A stretch of DNA of 64,000 nt from the NCBI GenBank assembly GCA_029747015.1, contig JAKOGI010000026.1, positions 1,700,817 through 1,764,816 on the forward strand, given 5' to 3'. Source of the stretch: Carnegiea gigantea (lineage: Eukaryota > Streptophyta > Magnoliopsida > Caryophyllales > Cactaceae). The notes beneath the pieces were generated by a model. The model had not been told where the DNA came from. It saw nothing but the letters and a program-made list of their open reading frames with translations, and made no database searches. The position numbers were made by a program, and so were the translations under genes. Shown here one piece after another: positions 47,798 through 59,355 of the stretch. Every line of letters starts with the position of its first letter. Position 1 is the stretch's first letter.

Positions 47798-49159
47798 ATG
47801 GCGGAGGTTTCCTTCCTCCATTTTCCCGAAGAAGAACATGACTGTGCGGTCATAGATGAAATTGTCACCCTTGATTCCTTCCCCTTTTGGTCCCACATCT
47901 GGGGCCCCGACTCCGACCCGGTTCCATCCCGCCGTCGCCGCCACCGAGCCCATCACCACTCCTCCTCCATTGCTTCCATAGATGACATATTCGGAGTTGA
48001 TCATTCGGACCGGGTTCCGGGCTTTTTTGGGTTGGATTCCGCAGATCGCGAGAACCAGGTAAATTTCGTGATAGACTTGTTTCATCAACGGGTTGAGCAA
48101 TCTCATTTGATGGACAGTGAGGAATTCATGTCAGAACTTGTTGATGATTCCTCGTTTAGGGTAATTGAGGGAAATCGTGAGATGGGTGTTAATTGTTTGG
48201 ACATAGATTTACAGTTAGGATTAGGGCTAGAACGTGGGGTTGAATTGGATGAGGATGAGAGTGAGGATGACGAGGTCGGTAATTGTGATGGCTTAGGCTT
48301 TGTTGTGTCTGATTGTGGGGATGAATTCTTTATTGCTAGGAGAGAGAGTGCTGATGGTAATCCTGGTAGTTCGTCGAGTTTAGGTGGCTTAAGGGTGGTT
48401 AGGATTGAGTCTGATTCAGAGGAGGATGACGGGAATGAGTTGTTGGGGATTGATGTGCATTCAGAGGAGGAAGATTATGGGGTTGATAATGTGAATTACG
48501 ATGATGTGAATATCCCTCTTTGTTGGGACTCGTTGCAGTTGGAAGATAATGGGGAGGCCAACAATGAATTTGAGTGGGAGGAGGTTGATGGCAGGGTTGA
48601 TGAAAGGGAGGTCTTGAGTTTTGTGGCTGATCCTGTTGAGGAGGAATCGATATCGGTTTTGCCCATATCAGGGCCTGGTGAAGAAGAGGGTGGAGATAGA
48701 GGTAGAGGGTTGGGGAATCTGGAGTGGGAGGTGCTCCTTAATGTCAACAATCTGGACAGGAGTCCTGATATGGAGAATGATGCGGGGCCTTATTTTGGGG
48801 ATAATGATGATTATGTTTACACAGCGGAATATGAAATGATGTTTGGCCAATTCACAGATGCTGAGAACACGGTCTTGGGCCGCCCCCCAGCTTCGAAGTT
48901 AGTTGTTGAGAAGCTCCCTTGTGTGGTTATGACGGAGGGGGATGTGCTGAATGAAAGAGCACTATGTGCTGTTTGCAAGGATCAGATTGAGGCTGGGAAG
49001 AAGGCCAAGGAGTTGCCTTGTTCCCATCGATACCATGCTGATTGTATTTTACCATGGCTGGGTATTCGGAATACTTGTCCTGTATGTCGTTATGAATTGC
49101 CTACCGATGACCCTGATTATGAGCAGAGGAGGGTTGGAAGAGCAGCTCGTGCCCCATGA
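47798..49159 (+). CDS. RING-H2 E3 ubiquitin ligase, single exon, 453 residues
   Basis: The C-terminal RING-H2 domain has the full set of zinc ligands: Cys390, Cys393, Cys408, His410, His413, Cys416, Cys427 and Cys430 (C-x2-C-x14-C-x-H-x2-H-x2-C-x10-C-x2-C), with Pro and Trp at the usual E2-contact positions (LPWL). It would transfer ubiquitin from an E2 to a substrate, probably in the cytosol or nucleus, as no signal peptide or membrane span is seen. The long N-terminal part is acidic (for example DEDESEDDEVG) with a His/Arg-rich patch near residue 45, like plant RING1/CIP8-type ligases. The start ATGGCGG follows the TATA box and leader. The frame is open for 54 codons further upstream, but that part spans the TATA box and cannot be translated. 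Confidence 0.9.
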   Translation: MAEVSFLHFPEEEHDCAVIDEIVTLDSFPFWSHIWGPDSDPVPSRRRRHRAHHHSSSIASIDDIFGVDHSDRVPGFFGLDSADRENQVNFVIDLFHQRVEQSHLMDSEEFMSELVDDSSFRVIEGNREMGVNCLDIDLQLGLGLERGVELDEDESEDDEVGNCDGLGFVVSDCGDEFFIARRESADGNPGSSSSLGGLRVVRIESDSEEDDGNELLGIDVHSEEEDYGVDNVNYDDVNIPLCWDSLQLEDNGEANNEFEWEEVDGRVDEREVLSFVADPVEEESISVLPISGPGEEEGGDRGRGLGNLEWEVLLNVNNLDRSPDMENDAGPYFGDNDDYVYTAEYEMMFGQFTDAENTVLGRPPASKLVVEKLPCVVMTEGDVLNERALCAVCKDQIEAGKKAKELPCSHRYHADCILPWLGIRNTCPVCRYELPTDDPDYEQRRVGRAARAP

Positions 49160-50584
49160 TGTATGTCCGGGAAAAAAAAAAGGTCCGAAAGAACTCAAGT
49201 TTTCCTGAAGTTACAGGTTTTGTGCCATGGAGATAAATTGTTTTTGTGTGAAGAGTGAGTTGATTTGATAATCATAGTAGGGAAACGGATTTGTGTATGT
49301 TCTGTCGAAAAGAGTTTGTGACAGTAGATTGTAATGTCCAAATTTTCTTTATTACTACATATTTGAATCGATTGTATGGACACAATGATATCTTTCATGC
49401 CTCATGCATTAATTAATACAAAATGAGCTATGGAACACATCAACGTTGGAAGTGGTTCTTTTGTTGCTCAAAAGTGTTCTGATTGAAAATTGTGAATGAT
49501 CATGAGGGCCTGCTTGCTGATTTTTGACATTTTGTATGCCTATGGGATGTATTCTTTGTATAGATTTTGAACTGCTGTAGCTGCTTTTCCCCTGACAATT
49601 CATCTGATAGAGTTATAGGGAAGTTTTGAGGTTTGATTTGTGAATTGTGGTTTATTGGAAATGTGACCTTGGTCACAGCCTGGATTGCATTTCAAAAGTC
49701 TGTTTCCTGCATTTCACCCTAGAAAACAATTGCAATTTGGCCTTAGAAGTATTGCATTAGGGCAGTGGTTGGCATGTCTCTCTGTAAACTGTCTGATATG
49801 GACACATTCAGTCATTCTTAGACTTTGACAGATAAGACGCCTTCTTGTTGTCTTTCTTTTATGTCGGTTTCATTTCCTTTTATTTAGTTCCCTTTTTATT
49901 TGAGAGGGATTGAGGGGAGAGGGCCTTTACAGGGGTTTCTTCGAACAAAGGCACAAATGAACCATAGACCTTTTTTTGGAGGGGGGGGGGGCGCTTGGTT
50001 ATATAAGCAGGAGTGTTAATAGATTCAAACCGGGACCGAACAAGAGCTGACCAGACCGAGGCGTGGGAGATTCAGGGAATTCACGGTTGTCGCTCAGATG
50101 AGTTGACAGTTGATGGTGTAATCCCGTATTTATATGCATATAAAGCAAAATTTAATTGAAGATGGGACTTTTGGAGCTTTATTTAGTTGAAAATGAATGA
50201 TAGCAAAGCATTTCTTCAATGTGTCATTGAAATTGGTTTTTGCAAGTCATTGTCTGAGTGGGGTTTATTTTCGGGGATGACTTGAAAACGTCTTCAAGCT
50301 TTTGGAAAAGTAAGCAGCAAACGCATAATAATCAGATGTCAAAAAACAAGTGGCAGCGTGAGGCAAAATGTAATAACAAAAATTGGCTGTCATTGAAAAA
50401 GATGGCATCGTTTCTTTTGAGGATTTTGTACTCATCACTCCTCGTTACTTGTCACTTTTATCAGCTGATTGAATTTACTGCTGGTGCAAGGTCGTTCAGC
50501 CTGTAAGGGGTGCATTCTCAAGCAACATCTCTCTCTATCTCACTCTCGGTTGTAACATTGGGAGTTTTTAAGGAAATTTTGCGC
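49160..50584. other. 3' flank of the RING gene; no further gene except a weak small ORF
   Basis: Probable 3' UTR to about 49400, then non-coding sequence with a T7GGAG11-like tract near 49971-49991. Confidence 0.5.
50402..50506 (+). CDS. Possible small secreted peptide ORF (34 residues)
   Basis: MASFLLRILYSSLLVTCHFY starts a hydrophobic, signal-peptide-like segment, followed by QLIEFTAGARSFSL and a stop. The stop lies in a good donor context (AGCCT/GTAAGG), so it might instead be a first exon. No family was recognised, and chance remains likely. Confidence 0.15.
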   Translation: MASFLLRILYSSLLVTCHFYQLIEFTAGARSFSL

Positions 50585-50800
50585 GGGCCTCTTCTTTTGT
50601 TGATAAATATGACTTAGTAAATGAATAAAATTGAAAAAAATTTAGATAGTTGGTAAAGTTGGGAAGAAATTGTATTTTTTTGGGAATGATCGGTAAGAAT
50701 AGGTTAAAGTTGATAAAGATTGGAAGAAGTTGGTAAGAGTTAGTAAGAATTGATAAAAGTTGGAATATACTGGTAATGGAAGGGGTTGGAAATTTTTTTC
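50585..50800. mobile_element. Decamer MITE E0 (one clear end)
   Basis: It starts GGGCCTCTTCTTTTGTTGA, like the other family members. From 50691 to 50780 it has a 10-bp period: AGGTTAAAGT, TGATAAAGAT, TGGAAGAAGT, TGGTAAGAGT, TAGTAAGAAT. The right inverted end is not clear. Confidence 0.45.
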
Positions 50801-51645
50801 AGTTTAATGTTTGTCATAATATCTGACAATTAAAAAAGTAACTAAAATTTGTAACATTTCTATATTATATTTTTTAAAAAACAATTTCACAATTGTTATT
50901 GTAAATAGAGTTGGGAAAGTCTGACTTCACACGATGACCCAACCCAAAGTTTTTGAGAGTGACACGAACCGAACCGATTTCGACACGATTTGACCGTTTA
51001 GCTTTAAAACCTGTTATTTTTCAATTTTGAGCAAATCTAAGATATTTTTAATGCCGATACAAAATTGTCCGTTTATTAAATAGGTCGATCCGACCGGACT
51101 CGTTCCCTAGCTCTAGCTTTTATGACATTTTTTTATACAATCATTTGGGGGATTTTTTCTTATATGTATAATTTTTATATATTTGAAACATGTAGAAATG
51201 TATATATTTTTTTATTGATTTTATATTTGGACTAGTTTAATGTAACATAGAAATATGTGCTTCAATTTAGCATGATGTAATTGTTAATAAGTGTTAAAAT
51301 GGTAATTTTGATAAAAAGGGACTGCCTAATCATTTCTATAACTATATAAATATCATTATCATTACGAGCAAATGCCATTATCACATTCACATTTATAAAT
51401 AATACAAAAACATATACGAATTATAATTATTTTGTTCAACCAAAATATAGAATTTGAGCTATGCACCCATTTAATACACCAACCCAAACGTAACCAATGA
51501 GTATTTTTGTGGTTGAAAAAATAATTAATTTTCATATAACAATTTACGCATTGTGAAAATTTTGAATGAGATTGATATAAGTTAAAAAAACATTGGTAAG
51601 AGTTAAGAAAGATTGGTAAGAGTTGGAAATGATTGAGATTTTTTT
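50801..51645. other. AT-rich, no gene; possible old hAT-like remnant at 50913-51120
   Basis: The remnant has imperfect inverted ends TAGAGTTGGGAAAGTC and GGACTCGTTCCCTAGCTCTA around CGAACCGAACCGA-type motifs, without a target duplication. A 10-bp-period tract (GGTAAGAGTT-like) starts near 51590 and is interrupted by E2. Confidence 0.3.
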
Positions 51646-51908
51646 GGGCCTGTTCTTTTCAACTTATTACATGTAACTAATTGACGATAAGTGCTGATCA
51701 GTGTTGATCTCCACTAATGAGTGCTGATTAGTACTGATCATGACCATATTTGTGAGGACGAAATATAATTAAAAGCTGACAAGTGTTGATCAGTGCTGAT
51801 CAGCACTGATTGGTGCTCATGAGTATAATAAAGTAATAAGTTATGATCACTGCTGATCGGTGCTAAATGTTGATGATAAGTACTTGTGCTAGTTGAAAAG
51901 AATAGACC
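51646..51908. mobile_element. Decamer MITE E2, 263 bp
   Basis: The ends GGGCCTGTTCTTTTCAACT and AGTTGAAAAGAATAGACC are inverted repeats. The interior decamers differ from those of the other copies: GTGCTGATCA, GTGTTGATCT, CCACTAATGA, GTGCTGATTA, GTACTGATCA (51691-51740), resuming at 51781. It sits inside another decamer tract (51590-51640 and 51909-51970), so one element of this type has invaded another. Confidence 0.65.
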
Positions 51909-53794
51909 ATTTGGAAGGATTAGAAAGAAATTATAGAAGTTGATCAAGTTGGCAAAGATTGGTAAAAGGCTAACGTACGTACAGAGCAACCAACATTTAT
52001 ATGGTACACCCAGTCAATTGACCCGCTAAGATGGCGCAAGTTAGACCACATGAACCTTATTTTTTTGGAAATGGAGACCATTGAAAATAGGATGTGGGTT
52101 TTGAAAAATAAAAAATTACCATTTTTGATAACCCAGGTCTGTAGACCCGAGACTCCCTTATAATTTGTAAAGAACAGGACTTTTCTATTTATAGGTGAGA
52201 TGTACACTAAATCACCCAAAAGCACAGGATGAGAAAGATCACATAGCTACTTTTATCTTTCACTCACTTTCTCATCTGGAAATGAGGAGTATCTTAGCGG
52301 AAGTTGTTACATCAGCTTAACACTTAAAACATGAATTCTAGCTCCGAAGGAAATGTGCCTCTCCAATGCCTACTGCCTAATCAAATTGATAGGGTCATGT
52401 AGGAACAAGGTTCAAGTCTTTTGGACAGTCTTTTATAGTAACTTTCAAAACATTTATTATTTATATTGGCAGATGTTTATAAAATTTTAATTATTTTTCC
52501 TATGTAATTTCTATAAAATTAAGAAAAGATTTTGCTTACATGCAAGGAAAAGTAAAGTGACGTTCCATGTCTCAAAATACATAATTTTTAGGATAGTGCT
52601 TGTCATTTCGGTGCACCAAAAATTATAGCCATTATACATTCTGCTCAGATGCATTTTCCCTTATCTATTTTTGTTCATTCATTTTAGAAACATGGGTCCA
52701 ATTTGGATCCCGCAGCTCGGCAACACATTCTAGGGGTGGATTTGCGCAGAGGAGGGGTGAGGGAATGAGAACCCTTTTAAATTGTGCCATGGTGAGTAGG
52801 AGTGGATAATAAATTGAGTCGAATTATATTATGATGGGTCTATTTATAAAATGGGTTAAGTTTGGTCACGACCAACTCACTAATAATTTGGGTTGGGTTG
52901 GGTTTTTTATGCAAATAAATGGATCGGTGGGCAACCTGTTTTCAGCCTGTTTTAAAATGAAACAAATTTGTACAAAAAAAACTATGTATAATACTTATTG
53001 TTATGTATAGAGCGTTGGTAATGAACTTGACTAATTGTAGTACGTAAATTAGTGCAACAAGTAGGTTAAAAAAGTAACGGGTTTCTAAACGGGTCGTTCA
53101 TGGGCCGAGTCGGTCTAAATCCAAATCCCAATCCAATGCCCAAAAATTCAGCTACCAGGTAGGTGGGAGAGATTTAATGTAACAGTCTTACCCCTGAATT
53201 GCAAAATTATAGATAGACTGATTTCGATTGACCATAGATTTAAAAGTCGTAGGCTACCTACTACTCCTCAGAAACCGAGCAGAGGAAGTTTAGAGAGACA
53301 TTTTGCTTTAGTATATACAATCCAAGCTGAAAAAGTAGTCCACTTGCTTGACCCGAAGGGAAACCAACCCGTTGCTCACCCCCCAAATTGGAGAGATTTG
53401 AACTCTACCTTTTGTTAGGGAAATTTCTTATATACTCCTGGAGCACATGTTCTCGTTATCAACGTATATATATTTTTCACGCGTGTATTTATCATATATT
53501 ATTTTTTAATATATACATACTAATGTGACTCTTATGAGTATGCGCTCTCAGGAATATGATATACTTATAGTTTCTTTAGAGTATATGCAATGGTGAGTCA
53601 AATTTTTGGCTCGCAAATGGGGACCTACTTCCTCCACATCATCTCATGAGTCAATTTTTTTGGCTTTCAAGTTTTTATCTCCACAATGTAAGATTCACAA
53701 TTTGGCTCACGATATTAAAATAACACATATTGAGTCCGCCACCAAACATGTTTAATTATTTTTACTCTTCTATTTTGTTGTTGTTGTTGTTGTT

Positions 53795-53868
<74 letters not shown>

Positions 53869-55026
53869 TATGTGAATAAATTGCAAAAAATAATTTATAA
53901 ATTTTTTAAAAATTAAAAAATTAATTTATATTAACAAAATTAGAAAACAATATCATTTATATAAGAATAAAAATATCATTAGCCCCTCTTTTCCCTTTGC
54001 CCCAGAAAATAATGAGTACAATACTCTTTTTATTATTCCCCATCTGTTTTTCGTCCTCCAACTCCATCTTCTGCCTCTTCCTTCTTCTTTCTCCCTCATC
54101 CTCTTCTACTTGCCAGCCTCATCCATTTGTACTTCTCTTCCAACTCTAGATTTTCTTCAACCAAAAAAACACAACTCAAGATCACTTAAAACAGAAGGTT
54201 GGCCCATATCTTTTGTTTTGTATAGCTTTTCATGCAAGACATTATCATTTTTCTTTTTTTCCCCCCCTAAAATGCAATACATTAATAGGTGATTAAGAAA
54301 AAGGCAATACATCAATAATCCCATAAGGGACTAACACTTATGTTTCTAGCACATCCAGTTAGACAATATGTCCTCCTAATATTATGTCTCAAGACTTCCC
54401 TAATTATATAGGAAGCAAAACAACATAAAAGCTATTTTACAACTGTAAGTACAAAGTGCAGTCTTTATGGAAACTAATATAGGTCATTCAAACTCTGCAC
54501 AAGAAGTATTTTCCACCGCCCGTGTTGAACTGTTAGGGCGAAAGTTTTCCCCAGGGTTGAATTGTTAATTCGCAATTTCAAAACACATGTCGAACTGTTT
54601 TCTCTACTGGTCACACAAATAACAAAATGATTGCTCCCCTAATTAAATTCGAATGCTCCAATAATATCCCAAAGGCAATCTATCATGAAAGGATTCCAAA
54701 ATATAACTTCTCATCATCACTGAATTTTCAAACTGCAAACTATATATCTTCCATGATTTTCCAAACTTCGAATTATGCAAGTCACCATCGATACTTGAGA
54801 GAAAAGAAAATATTTCCTAGGCCTATACATCGAACAATTTTGTCCACCAAAAGTTATCTTCATTAACGCTGGAACAAAGGAGCATAGACCGTTCCAAATC
54901 TAGAGAACAAAACTGACTCGATTTCAATCCAAACCTGGATTTCAAAAATATCTTGGCTCAAAGAATGAATCTTGACTTGAATCAAAACAAACTGAGAAAA
55001 ACCTTGCCCCAAACTAAACCAAATTA
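51909..55026. other. Intergenic, no gene recognised
   Basis: It contains a possible hAT-like remnant at about 52797-53150 (GGGTTGGGTTGGG and GGGCCGAGTCGG motifs at opposite ends) and a trinucleotide microsatellite at 53771. No supported ORF. Confidence 0.4.
53771..53868. repeat. Compound (GTT)n(AGT)n(ATT)n microsatellite
   Basis: Three trinucleotide tracts in a row, each a one-base change from its neighbour. Confidence 0.95.
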
Positions 55027-55244
55027 GGGCATGTTCTTTTCGACGTATGATAAATATCTATTAGTATTCATTGTTGAAATATGTTGAATCATATTGAAAC
55101 ATGCTGAATGATTGAAGAAATTATAACTATGTATGTTCAATCAGCCGCTTAATAGAGCTAAATTGTACTGAATGATGCTGAATTGTGTTGAACTTACTGA
55201 ATAGTGATGATAAGTACCTATGATGAGTTGCGCAAAAAACCCTT
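55027..55244. mobile_element. Decamer MITE E5, about 218 bp
   Basis: The left end is GGGCATGTTCTTTTCGACG. The right end is decayed but shares GATGATAAGTAC with the right end of E2. Interior decamers: TTGTTGAAAT, ATGTTGAATC, ATATTGAAAC, ATGCTGAATG (55071-55110) and AATTGTACTG, AATGATGCTG, AATTGTGTTG, AACTTACTGA (55161-55200). Confidence 0.5.
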
Positions 55245-56406
55245 GATGTGTTGTACGTCTTTTTTAAGAGGGGAAAAGAAGTTACAAACTCACACATGGA
55301 TCTGCCAATGCGTTTGCTTTGTGCTTTAGTTTAACACCCTTGTGAATCACGAGCACACACGTGTGGTATACAATATTTTGAATGACTGGGAACAATTATC
55401 ACCCAAAATTACTACTACCTCAGAAGCTTAAACATTCCACATCAAGAACAAATAACTTTTACAATCACATGCTCTCGAAATAATCGGATCAAAGTCACTT
55501 CAGTTTATGAATTTTGTAATGCAGACTTCAAAAGAGCCTAAGAAAAATGTCTATAATTAACGTCAGCGTACATAATGCTATTATTAAAACCAAGTCCAGA
55601 GAAAATTAAAAATTTTCTAATATGATGCATATATTTTATTCGAAATCAAGAATTACAATGAGCACCGTTACTAAGGGTAACGTTAATCGATGTCATTTTC
55701 TCGAATCGATAGTGGTATTAGACTCTACCTGATTCGCAAACTTCTTGCTTTCCTTCCTATTGAGTAGTTCACAACATACACGCTAAATGTGTGTATTGCT
55801 CCTGTTGAATAAGTAATTATGACACAAATTCGCAAAAATAACATGTTGCAGTTAATGCAATCCTTATAAGATCTTGACAAATTGAAAGGGCAAACACCAT
55901 CATTTCCTTAGTGCTAATGACAAAGCAGAAAAGGACCATAAGCTAAGTCACAATCCAAGAGTGAAAAACAATGTTGTTTTTGCATAAATAGAATTGAAGA
56001 TGCAAAAACAATGCCTACATTTAGGATGTTTTCCCCCTCTTGTTATTCTTGAAGCATAAAATATGTCACATAAATTATAAAATCATTGCAATTTCAAAGT
56101 TCCTTAACTTGCTTTATACATCATATTCCATCTACAATAGAAGAGGAAAATATGTTCGCTTTTGAAGAGTTGAATTATTTTTTATTGTTGGTTTTGTTTA
56201 GTTTTCTCATAATGGTGGTTCCTACAACTAACATTTTGAGAAATTTCAAATGTATATATTATGCTTTTAGGATGAAGTTATATTACCATTTAAGTATTTC
56301 TGCTAATAGAAAAGAGAATTTTCCCAATGTTTTCTCACTTGTATACTATATATAATGTAATAAGAAATCTCAAACGAAAATGCAAAATTTAATTAGTGTT
56401 TATTTA
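55245..56406. other. Intergenic, nothing recognised
   Basis: AT-rich, with only short unsupported ORFs. Confidence 0.5.
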
Positions 56407-56674
56407 GGTTCCATTTGGACCTTGGAAAATTTGGTGGAAAGAAAAAAAATTAAAAAAGTTACTTTTTTTCTTGTGTTTGGTTTAGAGAAAATCACAAAGA
56501 AAAAAATATGAAGGAAAGTTAGGTGGAAAAATTATTAGAAACAAGTGATAAAATTTTCCTCATAAAATTGTGAGGAAAGTTTGAGAAAAATTCCCAACCT
56601 CCTCCATTCTTGCATTGCTTATATGACATCAATGTGATTCAAGTAATTGATCAACATTCAAATTTCTCATTCAA

Positions 56675-57855
56675 ACTAGTGTGCATTCCATGCTTCGCAT
56701 GGACATGTGTGAAAATTTTATGATCATATTATTTTTCAGACATGTGTGAAAATTTTATAATCATATCATTTTTCTTCAAAGGGTATGTGATTTTATCATT
56801 TATTTTAATTAGAAGCGCTAATTTATTTAACTAATTATTACTAAGAAATATCTACATAAACTATTTTATTTTTGACATATTGTTTAGATTGACAACTATG
56901 TTTTTAGTTGGACATATTTGCAGCATGATAAAAGAACAATTCTTATATTTGATGGTTTTTTTTGTAAAAAAAGAACAAAAAAGGGGGGGGGAAGGGTGAA
57001 GAGTTTAGTGTAAAACGGCATACATGCATGACAATTGTATATATTACTTTGAAACATTTAAATGCATTTATTATATAATAGCGAATTCAAAATCAAATGA
57101 TTCGTCATCAAATGATTGCATATAATTTAATATATGTAATAATGTATCAATGTTTAGTTAGTTCTCAAAAAGAGATAGGATCATTTTGATGATAAGACAA
57201 AGTTGCGTATCAATTTTATATGCTATAATTTAATTAGGGGTCCCTATAGACATATTTGTAAAATTAATCTCATGAATATAAGTGTCCAATGATCCCGTTA
57301 CATTTGTAAAATGAACATCATTATTTAAAGGCGCTTTCACTAAAAAGAAAAATAGAAGATATATAAACATTAAACCATGTATGATAAATTCATTTACATA
57401 TTTCAAAGTTAAACACACAATTATTATATATGTATATATACCATTTGACACTAACTTTTTCACCTTTTTTTTGGGCCTTTTTTTATAAAAAGCGTCCAAT
57501 ATAAATTTTGTTCTCCTGCCTTTTATACTTTATCTTAGCATGGAAACATATTCTTTTTTTAAAAAAATTTTGGCATATGTTTAATGTCATTTGGCCTATG
57601 AGAATTGTCTCCTCAAATTTGGATAATGAATGATGACAATTAGAATATCAAACGAATCAATTTATAAATTTGTAACTGTTAAAATAATTGAATAAAAAAC
57701 TATTATTTAACATTGATACTTAAACATGGGTAATAAAATCGATGACAATTAAATTAATCAAATAAAGCATAGTCATATACTATTGATATAAATGTAAAAT
57801 AGACAATAGGAATTCGCCACTTGTCAAAATACCATTAATCCATTCAATCCATTCC

Positions 57856-57916
<61 letters not shown>

Positions 57917-58121
57917 TTACCACAAAACATGACTTAAAAATTCCACAACTCCATATAATTGATACTTAAACATGGATAAAAAAAATTGATTACAATTAAA
58001 TTAATAAATAAAGCATAGTTATACTATTGATATAAATATAAAATAGTCAATAGAAATTCGCCACTTGTCAAAATACCATTAATCCATTCAACCTATTCAA
58101 TTTTATATTATATATATGTGA
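56675..58121 (-). mobile_element. Non-autonomous Helitron H2, 1,447 bp, nested in M2
   Basis: The minus-strand 3' end has hairpin CCATGCGAAGCATGG, a short spacer and CTAGT. The 5' end is TCACATATATATAATAT at 58121. It lies between A and T. The insertion point matches an uninterrupted sequence in M1, so both ends are fixed independently of motif guessing. It has no Rep/helicase ORF and contains an (AT)n tract and a direct repeat. Confidence 0.8.
57714..58110. repeat. Direct repeat inside H2 (about 150-bp units around an AT tract)
   Basis: 57714-57860 and 57962-58105 share AAACATGG..AA..AT.GAT.ACAATTAAATTAAT, AAGCATAGT and ATTCGCCACTTGTCAAAATA. (AT)n at 57857-57914 lies between them. Confidence 0.8.
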
Positions 58122-58246
58122 TTCTTGTATTTTTTCTCAATCCGAATAAGAGAAAAAAATTATTTTCTCCCTACTTTTTTTTTTCCTTCACATTTTTTTG
58201 CTTTCACTTTTCTTTCCACCAAATTTTCTAAGGATCAAACAAAGCA

Positions 58247-59230
58247 TTAGAGAAACTAAATTCGCAGTTCTTCAACCGTTAGGGGAAAATTTCTTAGTGT
58301 GTTTACTCTTCAAGAAACCAAAGCATTGTTCGAAAATACTTTGGACCTTCATATTTTCTCTGTCTCAAATTATTTACGAGTAATTCTATGTCTCATTCAA
58401 TAATTACCGTCTAATATGTTTCTTAAAATAATCTCGTATCAATTTTGGGGGAAGTTGTTAGATACAAACATATGTATCTAGTATGGTACACACCCTGAAG
58501 TTGTGTTGTGGACGTGCGCTCGATATGTTATAGTGTATCTTTTTTTCCCCGCAGTATTTTATTTTTTCTGTTTTACATTGCACTTTTTCCTTCCTGCAGT
58601 GTACCCTTTGTTTCCTGCAATGAATTTTTTCTTATTTATAGTGTATCTTTTCTTGTCTGCAGTATACCTTTGTTCCCTATAATGTATCTTTTTCTATTCG
58701 ATTGGGTTAGGAAAATTATGAAAATGCTTATTGGATTGGGAGAAATGAAATAAGGACTTAGCCTAATTATATAATAAGTCTTATATAGATATGTATCTTA
58801 GAATTACTGTAGTTTTGGTCATCCTAGAAAATCAAGCTATTATTTCTTAAAATCTTGAAAATCAAAGTTTTTGGCTTACATTTTTAATGACGGACCAAAA
58901 TAGCATTTTGAGATCATTATTAAAGACATAAATGTCAGAGATTACCACTACCACCTTAAGAATACACAAAACAATGGGCAGAAGAAATCCATATGCATAT
59001 GCTAATTACTAAACACGCTAATTATAAAGTTGTTTTTCAATGCTTAACGTCATTGGCTCCTTGCTCATAAATGCCTTTTACCATATTCATTCATGCAACT
59101 TGATTTCCTTGTCTCTAAAGAAACTAATCTCCCTAACACTACAATTTTCCTCACTCTTTTCTTTTCTATTTTTTTCTAATTTGCCTTGGCAAGTTGTTGA
59201 GCTTGTTGATGATGACTCTAATCCTAAGTC
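58247..59230. other. Upstream region of the bZIP gene; no other gene recognised
   Basis: AT-rich. The stretch near 58540-58690 repeats a TTCCTGCAGTGTACC/TTTCCTGCAATG-type motif several times. Confidence 0.4.
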
Positions 59231-59237
59231 TATAAAT
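59231..59237 (+). promoter_or_regulatory. TATA box of the bZIP gene
   Basis: TATAAAT, 119 bases before the start codon, followed by a CT-rich leader with CTCTCTCTC at 59285. This places the transcript start near 59265. Confidence 0.6.
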
Positions 59238-59355
59238 CATCCTTTCAAGTCTTTTGTTTCACCCCCTCTCCCCCTCGCGCGCACTCTCTCTCTCGGTTTT
59301 CTTGTTTCTTCGTCATTCTCCATTTTCACACGAGAAATCTGAAGAAAGATAAAAA

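Larger units (their letters stand above)
56407..58246. mobile_element. Tourist-like MITE M2, sister of M1, interrupted by a Helitron
   Basis: The ends GGTTCCATTTGGACCTTGGA and the complement of TGCTTTGTTTGATCCTTAGA are inverted. TTA lies outside both (56404-56406 and 58247-58249). With the Helitron removed it is about 393 bp, close to M1's 379, and collinear with M1 in reverse orientation. Confidence 0.75.

Noticed and set aside
47795..48106. 103-codon frame antisense to the RING gene
   Set aside because: Shadow of the strong coding frame 47798-49159.
59040..59342. 100-codon frame upstream of the bZIP gene, a candidate control uORF
   Set aside because: It starts before the TATA box at 59231, so it would not be in the mRNA, and it does not resemble the conserved sucrose-control peptide.
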